The notes below the pieces were generated by a model. It worked only from the letters and a program-made list of their open reading frames with translations. It was not told where the DNA came from and ran no database searches. The translations under genes and the position numbers were made by a program. From positions 1 to 31,365 of IMG/VR virus record IMGVR_UViG_3300047311_000469: DNA of 31,365 bases; one strand, written 5' to 3'. This stretch comes from a virus. Of this stretch, positions 15,118-22,683 are shown piece after piece; position 1 is the first letter of the stretch; every line of letters begins with the position of its first letter.

Positions 15118-15735
15118 TCATTGCCACGGATCATTAGCACTGTCGCCATACAACCACTTCAGGAACGAATAGAATTCGCCGAGCTCCTGCCTGGCTTCCT
15201 CGAAGTCCACGAGTTGCAGCTGTGAGGTGTGACGCTGTTTGATTCGCGCGTATTCGTTGGCGACGTTCAAGAAGTTGGCGAGTCGTGGGAACTTTTTGTT
15301 GCCCTTGTGTTCGGGCTGCACTTTCTCAGGCACAAGGCTGATCGCGTGCTTGCGGATCGTATCGAATTTGAACGAGCTAAGTATCTCGAGATCAGGGCCG
15401 GTTAGCGCCACGCGTGGCGCATCCAGAGGCGCGAGAGCCTTTGCGTTCACACTGGCAATCAGCATGTAACGTTGTGCTGTCCGGAGCGCCACGTTGAGCG
15501 GAGCGCAGAAGTTGAACAGCACCCACTCCAGCCAGTCGCCAGATGGAACCAGGTGTTTGCATTTGAGTAAGTGGTGACCACTGACGGCCGCATACCACAG
15601 CGCACTGTTCTGATCAGCGCGCACGATCGCGACCGCGGTTTCTGAGGACTTGTGATACTCGATCGCGCTATTCAGCGCTTCGGTGAGCTCCTCCTTTTTC
15701 TGAATCGTTATCTCTTTTCCTGTGAGTGCTTGCAT
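15118..15735 (-). CDS. DUF3102-like phage protein
   Basis: The 205-residue protein carries, at about residues 50-95, the DUF3102-type pattern. HLLKCKHLVPSGDWLEWV corresponds to the G..L..aK..v.HG.W..W segment, followed by LRTAQRYMLIA, the RTAQ.YM helix. Proteins of this type occur widely in phages and mobile elements beside ParB or replication genes, and their role is unknown. The C-terminal half is helical and charged, with no recognised domain. ATG at 15733-15735 overlaps the end of the preceding gene by 28 bases. Confidence 0.65.
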   Translation of the reverse strand: MQALTGKEITIQKKEELTEALNSAIEYHKSSETAVAIVRADQNSALWYAAVSGHHLLKCKHLVPSGDWLEWVLFNFCAPLNVALRTAQRYMLIASVNAKALAPLDAPRVALTGPDLEILSSFKFDTIRKHAISLVPEKVQPEHKGNKKFPRLANFLNVANEYARIKQRHTSQLQLVDFEEARQELGEFYSFLKWLYGDSANDPWQ

Positions 15736-16457
15736 CGTTGTCTTGTTCTTGTTCCCCGCATCGGCAGGCTTTTGATTCCACTAAAAGTGTCGCGGAAATC
15801 CTGGATTGGTTTGTTAGCGGCCTGCCTGCTCTTGTTGTCCATGCCGCCGATCGCAGCGCACGTTGCAGAATCGATCAGGTCGCCACTGAGCACGTAGATC
15901 ATCGAGTAGCCTCGTTTCCCGAGCTGGACTAACGAGGTGCATTTGCGCACCCAGGCGAGCGGCCGTCTAAAGCACCTGCCGGTACCGGCTGGATCCGCGA
16001 CGCGCGATCGAAGATCCATTTCCATTTTCTTCGGGATGCGGAGATCCATCCCGACTTTCAGCTGCGGCGCTATCACTCCGAAAATCGTCAGCATGCGTGC
16101 GCCCATCTGCATGAGGTCTGGTTGCCGGCCGCTTTTGTTAGTTTGCGTAGCCCACTCGAGAGTGTTGCTGAATTGGTCGCTGAAGCTTTGCAACTCGGCT
16201 GCCGGCGTCGAATCGAAATCGACAATTGGAATACGATGGTCAATGGCCCGATCCGCAGGGTCGGAAAACTCCTCGTCGTCGTCGTCAGCGAAACGCCGGC
16301 GCGGTCTCGAGCTTTCGTAGGGCTGAGGTTGGTCGTAGCCAAGAGCGACTGCTCGCTCGAGCTGAGCGGGACTCCACGCGGCGCGCATTTCAATCCATGC
16401 GCTCGCGTAGTCGCTGTAGGCGAGTCGTCGTGAATCTTCATTATCTCCGTTACGCAT
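15708..16457 (-). CDS. Unknown protein, 249 residues
   Basis: ATG at 16455-16457 starts eight bases inside the upstream gene, and the frame runs to 15708. An acidic DDDDEEFSDPADRA patch (about residues 55-70) is followed by a helical AAELQSFSDQFSNTLEWAT and a central beta region with a conserved-looking YSMIYVLSGDLIDSA. The C-terminus is basic and overlaps the DUF3102-like gene. I do not recognise the family. The long acidic linker suggests two domains. Confidence 0.6.
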   Translation of the reverse strand: MRNGDNEDSRRLAYSDYASAWIEMRAAWSPAQLERAVALGYDQPQPYESSRPRRRFADDDDEEFSDPADRAIDHRIPIVDFDSTPAAELQSFSDQFSNTLEWATQTNKSGRQPDLMQMGARMLTIFGVIAPQLKVGMDLRIPKKMEMDLRSRVADPAGTGRCFRRPLAWVRKCTSLVQLGKRGYSMIYVLSGDLIDSATCAAIGGMDNKSRQAANKPIQDFRDTFSGIKSLPMRGTRTRQRCKHSQEKR

Positions 16458-16755
16458 TGGCGGCTGCCAGGTCTTCGGCGCGGCCGCGCTTGTAAATTCT
16501 GCGCGTCGCGCGCTCCTCGCGCCGGCGGGTCCGGCGCATTGCTCGTTCCTCGAGCGAGTGACCTTCACCGATTTCGCGCCGGTATTGGAAGCATGTGAAC
16601 ACGCGCGGATCGCCGCGAATCATGAAACGTTTTACGGGGAACAAAAAATAATCGCGGTCGCTCGCTTTGAGCACCTGGACCGGGCGCAAACCTGCGCGGA
16701 TCTTAACAAGCGACGCGTTTGGCGAAACGAATCGCGGGGATGAAACTTCGCTCAT
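16450..16755 (-). CDS. Small basic unknown protein
   Basis: A 101-residue protein with a beta-rich first half (SLVKIRAGLRPVQVLKASDRDYF) and a very basic C-terminal helix (RAMRRTRRREERATRRIYKRG), suggesting nucleic-acid binding. The ATG at 16753-16755 lies two bases after a strong hairpin (16758-16790) in the leader, which leaves little room for a free ribosome site. Translation may therefore depend on the hairpin state. Family unknown. Confidence 0.55.
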   Translation of the reverse strand: MSEVSSPRFVSPNASLVKIRAGLRPVQVLKASDRDYFLFPVKRFMIRGDPRVFTCFQYRREIGEGHSLEERAMRRTRRREERATRRIYKRGRAEDLAAANA

Positions 16756-16757
16756 TC

Positions 16758-16790
16758 AGCTCTAGGGGTTGTGTTGTAAACCCCGGAGCT
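16758..16790 (-). promoter_or_regulatory. Strong leader hairpin adjacent to a start codon
   Basis: AGCTC (16758-16762) pairs with GAGCT (16786-16790), and GGGGTT (16765-16770) with AACCCC (16779-16784), with an 8-base loop. It ends two bases upstream of the ATG at 16753-16755 and covers the expected ribosome-binding position. Confidence 0.55.
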
Positions 16791-16793
16791 GCT

Positions 16794-16822
16794 GATCAGT
16801 CCTCGCTGCAGCGAGGCTGATC
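16794..16822. repeat. Second hairpin in the same leader
   Basis: GATCAG (16794-16799) pairs with CTGATC (16817-16822), and CCTCGC (16801-16806) with GCGAGG (16811-16816), with a single bulged T and a TGCA loop. On the plus strand a TACTTTTG follows. It could terminate or attenuate transcription; the U-run is on the strand opposite to the local genes. The rest of the gap 16823-16922 shows no gene with a usable start. Confidence 0.55.
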
Positions 16823-16922
16823 GTACTTTTGTCCGGGGAGAACGCTACGCCGAAACGTTTTCAGACTCGCAGCGCGAATTCAACCGCGCGCCAGGCGAAT
16901 TGTGACGCTTTCTCGACCGCAA

Positions 16923-17294
16923 CTACGCGATTTTTGAGCGTTTCCTGCCATCAGGAGGCGCGATTCTGAGAGTCAGCGACGCTTTCGCGCGTTTGGGGAC
17001 TTTGATTTCCCCATTGGCACCGACGAGAAATTTGTCGAGCAAGATGTTGCTCCGGATCGCGCTGATGCGTCCGCTCGGGCCTTGGTCGACGTCCAGCGGG
17101 CTCGGGTGCCGCCGCTTCATCCGCCGCCGGAATTTGCTCGTCGAAATATGCAATCGTTTGCAGATCACCTTGACGGTTTCCCACGGGCCGCGCAGTTCGA
17201 CGACATAACCTCGGTTACGAAGCCGCTGAATCATCAGGCGGTCGATTTGATTTGGCGAAGCGCCAATGACCTCGAAAAGTTCGTCGATTCTCAA
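16923..17294 (-). CDS. Putative helix-turn-helix protein
   Basis: A 123-residue basic protein. Residues about 35-62 (RGPWETVKVICKRLHISTSKFRRRMKR) have a helix-turn-helix pattern. A small domain with GPSGRISAIRSNILLDKFL and a basic C-terminus follow. The start used is a TTG at 17292-17294, because an in-frame stop lies four codons upstream and the first ATG is at codon 21; neither has a clear ribosome site. A transcriptional or DNA-recognition role is likely, but no specific family is recognised. A TTGACC and TAAAAG pair spaced 17 bases apart upstream may be a promoter. Confidence 0.5.
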   Translation of the reverse strand: MRIDELFEVIGASPNQIDRLMIQRLRNRGYVVELRGPWETVKVICKRLHISTSKFRRRMKRRHPSPLDVDQGPSGRISAIRSNILLDKFLVGANGEIKVPKRAKASLTLRIAPPDGRKRSKIA

Positions 17295-17430
17295 ATCAGA
17301 TCACAAAAACTTTTACGGGCTGTCAGAGCCATGGTCAATCACCCGTTCGTCTTTTATTAGTTGACGCCCCCGCGCGTGCTGCAGACACGCAGCGGAAACG
17401 CCAAATGCGCTTACGGTTTTGCTGGGCGCG

Positions 17431-17634
17431 TTATGTGCCCGCGTGGACTCGCCCCGGCAGCAGCAGCGGAGAGCCATGGATGCCCAGCGCTTCCACCTTT
17501 ACAGGCGTGACGCCGAGCACATTCTCGAACTCGCGCAGAATATTATTCCACGCAGTCTCCCCGGCGCCGCTCTTGAACTTATTGATCTTGTCCGCCGCCT
17601 CTGGCGGGAACTCGATTTGAATTGTTGGATTCAT
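17431..17634 (-). CDS. Small unknown protein with an ideal ribosome-binding site
   Basis: The start ATG (17632-17634) is preceded by AGGAGGTGAT at four-base spacing, fully complementary to the 16S rRNA tail and among the best such sites in the window. An in-frame GTG nine bases upstream lies inside this site and is rejected. The 67-residue product has a short strand (TIQIEFPPEAADKI), an amphipathic helix and a Pro/Leu-rich end; the length and pattern recall small antitoxin- or Arc-like DNA-binding proteins, but I cannot assign a family. It is separated from its upstream neighbour by 38 bases, suggesting independent high-level translation. Confidence 0.65.
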   Translation of the reverse strand: MNPTIQIEFPPEAADKINKFKSGAGETAWNNILREFENVLGVTPVKVEALGIHGSPLLLPGRVHAGT

Positions 17635-17672
17635 TTTTATCACCTCCTATCGTGTTGTTGGTTAAGAACAGA

Positions 17673-18137
17673 TCACGCCATTTTTCGCAGTTTCTTGCCT
17701 GCATTCAATTCCGCCAGCGCGCGCTTGTAACGATCCGTTAGCCAGGCCGGCCGGTTTTTGATTGTTCGTTGCTGATCCGGCGTGCGTAGCTTCCAATCTT
17801 CGACCGCGTACGCGAGCGCCCTGAGCGATTGCCGAAAATAAAAATGCCAGAGCCGGCCATTGAGCTCGAACTCTTTTGCTCCAACGATTTGCTGCACCGA
17901 TTCGAGTAAATCTTCTTCGCAAGAAGCGACTGACGAATCGTTTCGAATCGATTCGTTTTGTGTTGTCGTTTCGAACCGAATCGAATCGTTCGATTCTGGT
18001 TTTTTTCGCGCGGCGGAGTCAAGACTTTTCTTATCCGATAATTCAATCGGGCCGAGTGGCAGCTCAGCCTGGACCGCCTTAGCCTCGATTTCGATTGTCG
18101 CTCCACACGACGGGCAACGAATGAAAGATTCGCTCAT
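17673..18137 (-). CDS. Unknown protein with N-terminal zinc-knuckle-like motif
   Basis: A 154-residue protein starting at ATG 18135-18137, which overlaps the preceding stop as ATGA. It opens with a single CPSCG motif, then a Ser/Asn/Thr-rich linker, then a helical domain (about 85-154) with LNGRLWHFYFRQSLRALAYAVEDWKLRTP and a basic C-terminus. Only one Cys pair is present, so any zinc site would need a partner or dimer. The linker is encoded by a cluster of GAATCG/CGATTC hexamers (17898-17996). Function unknown. Confidence 0.6.
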   Translation of the reverse strand: MSESFIRCPSCGATIEIEAKAVQAELPLGPIELSDKKSLDSAARKKPESNDSIRFETTTQNESIRNDSSVASCEEDLLESVQQIVGAKEFELNGRLWHFYFRQSLRALAYAVEDWKLRTPDQQRTIKNRPAWLTDRYKRALAELNAGKKLRKMA

Positions 18138-18517
18138 GCCGCGACCCTTTCCCACCAGCCCGCGTGATTCTGTATAATCGCGCGCAGCCTTTTTTCATCG
18201 CGCTCATCTTCGCAACCGTTGGCGGCCACGTATTGCAGAAAATCGCGCTCCGGCCCAGCCAGCGAATCGTTAAACAGCTCCACTGGAAAACCCGGCCCTT
18301 CTTGGTCGCGTTGCCGGCTCAACATTTTCTCGAGATTCTCGATTTCAGATTCGAGGTCCGAACGCTCGCTTCTCAGATCCTCGATATCGTCCTCGATTCG
18401 CTCGACGCGCTGTCGCTTCTCTGCAATCTGTTTTTCGACTGGAAACGGTTGCCGTCGCACGAGCCCGATAGCCGGTTCGATTCCTGGAAGAAGCGGTAAT
18501 TGCACCACGTCGCTCAT
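18134..18517 (-). CDS. Coiled-coil protein, 127 residues
   Basis: ATG at 18515-18517 overlaps the Gp37/Gp68 gene stop as ATGA. The middle of the protein (about residues 28-72) is a long heptad-patterned coiled coil (KRQRVERIEDDIEDLRSERS onward). The C-terminal domain contains AGPERDFLQYVAANGCEDE and ends AGWWERVAA. I do not recognise the family. Tight overlap on both sides suggests it works with, or is dosed with, its neighbours. Confidence 0.6.
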   Translation of the reverse strand: MSDVVQLPLLPGIEPAIGLVRRQPFPVEKQIAEKRQRVERIEDDIEDLRSERSDLESEIENLEKMLSRQRDQEGPGFPVELFNDSLAGPERDFLQYVAANGCEDERDEKRLRAIIQNHAGWWERVAA

Positions 18518-19530
18518 CGCGCGACCTCCGCTGTAGCCGCGGCGCTGTGCGCCGTCGGAAATTCATTCCACGAGCGATCATCTAGCAGCCGGCCAGCGCG
18601 TTTTTTCCCGACGCGCATCATGTATTGCGCGCCGTGCTGATCGCACTTCGCATACGTGTGTGCGCCTGCGCACGAAAATAGATGTTCGTGATAACTATCT
18701 GCTGGAACCCACTCACCCCACTGCTTAAAGAAAAACGGAACGTCGGCCTGGATGCATTGATCGCGTAATGACCGCGCCCAATCAGGATGCATCGGACGCG
18801 CGCCGGGCCCGGACTCGCCGCCGACGATCACCCAATGGATCCCGTAGCCATTCTTACCCGGCGTCCACCCGCAGTCGTTAGGGCAGCCCGGGCATCCCTT
18901 GCATAAGGTCACCGGCCCGAGCAACGGCTCGCAGCTCAGAAACCGAACTGCCGCCGGCGTCTCGAGCAACAACGGAATCCGCTCATCCGCGCGCTTCTGA
19001 TCTTCGACACTCACGCCGAGCCATACGTTTTCCGGTGCGCCCCCGTAATGCAGCCAATGAAAAAGCCAGTACCACGCCGCGAGTGGTTCCGTCAGCGAAT
19101 TCTCGACGCGCCCTATCCTGTTACGAAAATTCTCCGGCCGCTTCGTCAGCAACAACCAGTCCAGATTCGGCGTTGCATGAATCAGCGCGAGCAAATCAGC
19201 CAGCCATTCAACCGGAACCTCAGAATCGAGCCAATCAGCCAGCGACGCGCAGAAAACTCGCGGCTTAACGAAATTGTGAGGAACGCCAGCAGGAACCGAA
19301 TGTAACTCCTGAATCCTGCGCTGTTCTGCTTCCCGATTCCACTTCATCGGTTGCTTCCAATAACTCGCGCTGGTGCGATGCCGCTCTTTCCCCTTCCCCC
19401 ATTGCGCCCAGCCGCGCCGTTTCGATTCCCCTTCCGCGTAGCAATGCACGCAGCCAGGTGAAACCTTCGTGCAGCCGATCCACGGATTAAACGTGTGATC
19501 GCACCACTCGATTTTTGAATCGGCGCCCAT
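18514..19530 (-). CDS. Gp37/Gp68 family protein (DUF5131), radical-SAM-like
   Basis: The 338-residue protein shows the hallmarks of the phage Gp37/Gp68 family. SKIEWCDHTFNPWIGC opens the protein, with Cys-20, Cys-27 and Cys-30 in GCTKVSPGCVHCYAE. LDWLLLTKRPENF, NVWLGVSVEDQ, RFLSCEPLLGP, WVIVGGESGPGARPM and PFFFKQWGEW follow in the order typical of the family. The Cys triad suggests an iron-sulfur cluster and radical-SAM-like chemistry, but no substrate is established. GCPGCPNDCG adds an extra metal-binding insert. Its ATG (19528-19530) follows a tiny gene by two bases. Confidence 0.88.
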   Translation of the reverse strand: MGADSKIEWCDHTFNPWIGCTKVSPGCVHCYAEGESKRRGWAQWGKGKERHRTSASYWKQPMKWNREAEQRRIQELHSVPAGVPHNFVKPRVFCASLADWLDSEVPVEWLADLLALIHATPNLDWLLLTKRPENFRNRIGRVENSLTEPLAAWYWLFHWLHYGGAPENVWLGVSVEDQKRADERIPLLLETPAAVRFLSCEPLLGPVTLCKGCPGCPNDCGWTPGKNGYGIHWVIVGGESGPGARPMHPDWARSLRDQCIQADVPFFFKQWGEWVPADSYHEHLFSCAGAHTYAKCDQHGAQYMMRVGKKRAGRLLDDRSWNEFPTAHSAAATAEVAR

Positions 19531-19532
19531 CG

Positions 19533-19619
19533 CTATTGCTTGCCTCCGTCATCATCCCGATCGGGCAGCGGATCTTCGATGCAAATGGGCGTCGCTTCTT
19601 TCATCGGATGCAACGTCAT
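19533..19619 (-). CDS. 28-residue microprotein between the HerA-like and Gp37/Gp68 genes
   Basis: ATG at 19617-19619 overlaps the ATPase stop as ATGA, and the frame ends with TAG at 19533-19535, two bases before the next start. The peptide is acidic (ICIEDPLPDRDDDGGKQ at its end). GGAGG near its end lies 12 bases before the Gp37/Gp68 ATG. It fills the whole gap between two real genes in the style of all other junctions here, so it is either a microprotein or a translational-coupling leader. Confidence 0.5.
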   Translation of the reverse strand: MTLHPMKEATPICIEDPLPDRDDDGGKQ

Positions 19620-21409
19620 GCCGCACCAAAGAGCGTTTCGCTCGGCCAGATCGTCTCGCCATTGATCTCCACCAGCTCGCGCGCAGCCAGGCGCTGAATG
19701 TAGGTATTCCGCGTTGATCGCTTATAGCAGGTCTCTTCTCCGAGCTGCTCACGAGTCACGCCGATCTCAGGCCGCGCGAGCACGGCCGCAAAAATTTTAG
19801 ATTCACCTTCCGGCAACTTCTGCAGCCAATACCGCTGCAGCTCCACACCAGTCGGCAACGGCTGATAATCGCTGCCGATCCAATCAATCCCCGCTTCCGT
19901 GATCGCGAACCGTTCGCCGTTTTGCGTCACGAAGCCTGCTGCGAGCAACCGCTGCAGATAAGTATTGCGCGTCGATCGCTTGTAACCCGTCAACGTCGTC
20001 AGCTGCTCACGCATCACGCCATTCGGATGCTGCGCAATCGCGATCGCGCACCGCCGCTCGCCAATGCCTAACGAAACGTCCGTGTCGCCGCTGGCGGGCG
20101 GTGATCGAACGCTACTCACACTCGCTCGACTCGTTGGCCTTCCCGCCAGCGTGCGTTCCGGAATTCGCGGCCTGGGGAGCGGTCGCCGCGGCGACCTGGC
20201 CAGTGGTGTCACGCCGTCGCGAACTTTATTGATGACCTGCAAAATCGATTGCATCGATTCATCGATCTTCAGCAATCGATCGGCGTACGGCGCTATCGCC
20301 GCAGCCATCCGTTTTTCGAAACCTTCATTAAGCGCCGCGAAGTCACACAATTTCCCGAACCGATCGATCTGCGAATCTTTCAGAATCGGCTTCTCGATAA
20401 TTTCGACGCGGGCCGCTTTATCGCTCGTGAGCTTTTGCAATGTCTGACTGCGCTCGCGCTCGAGCGCAATGATCTTTCGCTTCAGCTCTTTCGGATCATT
20501 CGCTTTCGCCTGCTCGATCGTCGCCGCCATCTTTTCGCGAAGCGATGCCAGATCCACCGGCTTCAGATGTTTCGGTGCGAAAACCTTCTCGCCCACTTTC
20601 GGCGTCGCGCTCGAATCGAACGTCTCGCGCTTGCGCACCTTCACCTTCTTAAAAATTTCCAGCCAGCCAGGCGACCAAAACCACGCTTCACCTATTCGCA
20701 GCGTCGGCAACGATTCCACGAAGGCCGTCCACTGCTCCGCTGTGAAATCGTGCGCGTGCACCCAGGCCTCGACCGCTTCCCGGTCCTGCGGCGATATCGT
20801 CCGCAGACAAACCAGCACTTCGATCTGTGTGAGAACGTTCTTATTCAGAACCGCCGCGCGCTGCGTCACCAGCGTCACGCCCAGGCCGCGGGCCCGGCCG
20901 CGCCTAACGATATCTTCCATCGCGCCTAACAACCGTTCCCCGCCCTCGCCGCGCATCGTCTTTTGCGGCGCGAACGCGTCCGCTTCATCCACGATCAAAT
21001 GCAGCGGAGCGCGGTTTCGTCGGTAAAGCGTTTCTGCGAATGCCGTCATAAACCGGATCATTTCGCCTTTCCGGAACGACGACAGATCGAGCACCACCGA
21101 GCGGCCGTGTTCCACAACGAAATCCGCGACGAGCTCGCCACCCGTCGATTCCAGCGGCACGTCGCCGTGCTCGCCGCCCATCACGATTATCTCGAGCCCT
21201 TCGTGCTTCCCATCGGCCGACGCGCGCAAACCCCACCACACGCCGATTGGATCCACGACCACGACCTGCAGCGACGCCTTCAACATTTCCTCCGCCATCA
21301 CGCTTGCTGTGTACGTTTTCCCAACGCCGCGCTTCGCCAGGATCGCGAACGTTTGTGTCACCGCCTCTTTCGGCAGCGACAGATCCGATGAGATATGCAG
21401 CTTGCTCAC
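19616..21409 (-). CDS. HerA-like (DUF87) ATPase with two C-terminal winged helices
   Basis: A 597-residue protein. Its FtsK/HerA-type ATPase core has Walker A at about 25-32 (AKRGVGKT), Walker B LHLIVDEAD at about 136-144, and a VTQR sensor segment near 181-184. A charged linker with coiled-coil pattern (about 330-420) and a Pro/Arg-rich hinge (about 430-460) follow. Two homologous winged-helix units then occur, each holding YKRSTRNTY followed by (L/I)QRL. HerA-like ATPases are hexameric DNA translocases, usually partnered with a nuclease; none is adjacent. GTG at 21407-21409 is chosen because GGAGG lies eight bases upstream and it overlaps the previous stop as GTGA. Possible roles: DNA translocation, recombination or defence-related (inference). 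Confidence 0.82.
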   Translation of the reverse strand: MSKLHISSDLSLPKEAVTQTFAILAKRGVGKTYTASVMAEEMLKASLQVVVVDPIGVWWGLRASADGKHEGLEIIVMGGEHGDVPLESTGGELVADFVVEHGRSVVLDLSSFRKGEMIRFMTAFAETLYRRNRAPLHLIVDEADAFAPQKTMRGEGGERLLGAMEDIVRRGRARGLGVTLVTQRAAVLNKNVLTQIEVLVCLRTISPQDREAVEAWVHAHDFTAEQWTAFVESLPTLRIGEAWFWSPGWLEIFKKVKVRKRETFDSSATPKVGEKVFAPKHLKPVDLASLREKMAATIEQAKANDPKELKRKIIALERERSQTLQKLTSDKAARVEIIEKPILKDSQIDRFGKLCDFAALNEGFEKRMAAAIAPYADRLLKIDESMQSILQVINKVRDGVTPLARSPRRPLPRPRIPERTLAGRPTSRASVSSVRSPPASGDTDVSLGIGERRCAIAIAQHPNGVMREQLTTLTGYKRSTRNTYLQRLLAAGFVTQNGERFAITEAGIDWIGSDYQPLPTGVELQRYWLQKLPEGESKIFAAVLARPEIGVTREQLGEETCYKRSTRNTYIQRLAARELVEINGETIWPSETLFGAA

Positions 21410-21588
21410 AGTTTTTCCTCCGCCGGCTGTGCTGCAACGTCCGCTTCGTGGCTCTTTTTGATGATGCGGACCGCTTCCTCCTGGACCGCGATCTTGCGCT
21501 TGCGGATCCCGATATTTTGCATCTGAACAACGAACCGCTCGCCACTGATCACCAGCAGCGTGCAGCAAATAACGAGAAGCATTTTCAT
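21406..21588 (-). CDS. Small membrane-anchored protein coupled to the HerA-like ATPase
   Basis: A 60-residue protein with an N-terminal hydrophobic segment (about residues 3-15: MLLVICCTLLVIS) and a charged cytoplasmic-type tail with VQEEAVRIIKKSHE. ATG at 21586-21588 starts six bases after the upstream stop. Its TGA overlaps the ATPase GTG start, so the ATPase is likely translated from the same ribosomes. It may tether a partner to the membrane (inference). Confidence 0.6.
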   Translation of the reverse strand: MKMLLVICCTLLVISGERFVVQMQNIGIRKRKIAVQEEAVRIIKKSHEADVAAQPAEEKL

Positions 21589-21594
21589 GTGAGT

Positions 21595-22683
21595 TTATCC
21601 GCCGCGGCGGGATTTCCCCGTAGCCACGGCGCTGCGTGCTGTTCCCGGCAGCTGAAACAACGTCGCGACCTTCGCCACGCGTTCCGGCTGCAGCGCCCGA
21701 AAATTATCAGCCCCATCCGTCGCGAGCTCTAACTTCGCGACCTTCTTCCGCTGCTGTTGCAGATAAATCGCTTGCAACACGAGCTCAGCCAACGCGCGAT
21801 CATTTCCGCGCGTCAGCAATTTCGCTTCCAGACTCGTTAGGAACTCGCGCAGCCGCACGATGCCGCTTCCTGGATTGATCCCCTCGCCGCTTACGATCGC
21901 TTCGAACATCAACATGATCGGCGTGCTGCTGATCGGTACACTCCCGTTCAGCTCCGTTGCGATCGCGAAGGCGAAACCTGCATTCACGCCAGCCTGGCGC
22001 AGCCCTGTCTCATGCGACCGATGCGCCATGACCCAATGAATCGGATGCTCGAATGCCCGATAAATCTCCAGCGTTTGTCCCACGCTCAATCTCCGAGTCC
22101 GCTCCGTCGAACAAATCGGCGCGATCGAATTGCAAATCATCGCGATCAAACTGCCGTGCTTCAATCCGTGCTGGATCTTCAGCTGGTCCGCGACAGACCT
22201 GGTCGCGCCGCGGTCCACCGCGTCCATCGTCGTCATTTCGTGGCCGTCAATTTTCGATGGCAACCCGAATGTCACCATCATTCGCACCTCGACGTTTGCG
22301 ACGATCACCGCGAACAACCGATGCTGTCCGTCGATCAGCTCGTCACGGTCGTTAAACGCGATGCCCTGGTGGGTATAAATCCAACGGCCGTTCAGCATGT
22401 CGCGCGCGTACGTGTTGATCAGGTCCTCGCGGATCGTCCGATTCACAAAATTGTTTGTGAGCCAACGCTTCGCCAGTTCAGGTGTCATAATGATCCATTG
22501 CGATCGCAACGGCCCGATCGTGGAAATGTCTTCGCCGTTTTTCTCGATCTTTGCCGGCGTCCCGTTGCGCAAGATCGCGCCGCGTTTTTCCGCGTTCGCG
22601 ACGATCCGCAGAATTTCGTCCGGATCGAACATTCCCGGCGTCGCGCCGTTACGCCGCCCGGCTGAGCTCTTCAATAAGACCAT
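21595..22683 (-). CDS. DGQHR-motif ParB/Srx-like protein
   Basis: The 362-residue protein contains ITPELAKRWL-like lead-in sequence (MTPELAKRWLTNN), then INTYARDMLNGRWIYTHQGIAF and IDGQHRLFAVI near residues 117-127. This is a DGQHR box shared with ParB/sulfiredoxin-fold and DndB-like proteins. A helical C-terminal domain follows, with TLEIYRAFEHPIHWV. Phage members are common and uncharacterised; roles in DNA modification or regulation are inferred from the fold. The ATG at 22681-22683 has a good ribosome site (GGAAAGGA, about six bases away) although it lies 35 bases inside the HNH gene. Confidence 0.7.
   Translation of the reverse strand: MVLLKSSAGRRNGATPGMFDPDEILRIVANAEKRGAILRNGTPAKIEKNGEDISTIGPLRSQWIIMTPELAKRWLTNNFVNRTIREDLINTYARDMLNGRWIYTHQGIAFNDRDELIDGQHRLFAVIVANVEVRMMVTFGLPSKIDGHEMTTMDAVDRGATRSVADQLKIQHGLKHGSLIAMICNSIAPICSTERTRRLSVGQTLEIYRAFEHPIHWVMAHRSHETGLRQAGVNAGFAFAIATELNGSVPISSTPIMLMFEAIVSGEGINPGSGIVRLREFLTSLEAKLLTRGNDRALAELVLQAIYLQQQRKKVAKLELATDGADNFRALQPERVAKVATLFQLPGTARSAVATGKSRRGG

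Noticed and set aside
16840-16935. Protein-like frame with a plausible helical sequence after the gene at 16923-17294
   Set aside because: No start codon precedes it before an in-frame stop, and it is only about 30 codons.
17311-17348. ACGGG/CCCGT pair with TTTTACGGG as a variant element
   Set aside because: The TTTT lies outside the arm pair and the orientation does not match the family layout.
9424-20196. Palindromes GTCGCCGCGGCGAC at 9424-9437 and 20182-20195 as further dispersed elements
   Set aside because: They lack the CCGCGT/ACGCGG arms and the AAAA/TTTT block; chance GC palindromes or coding constraint are enough.
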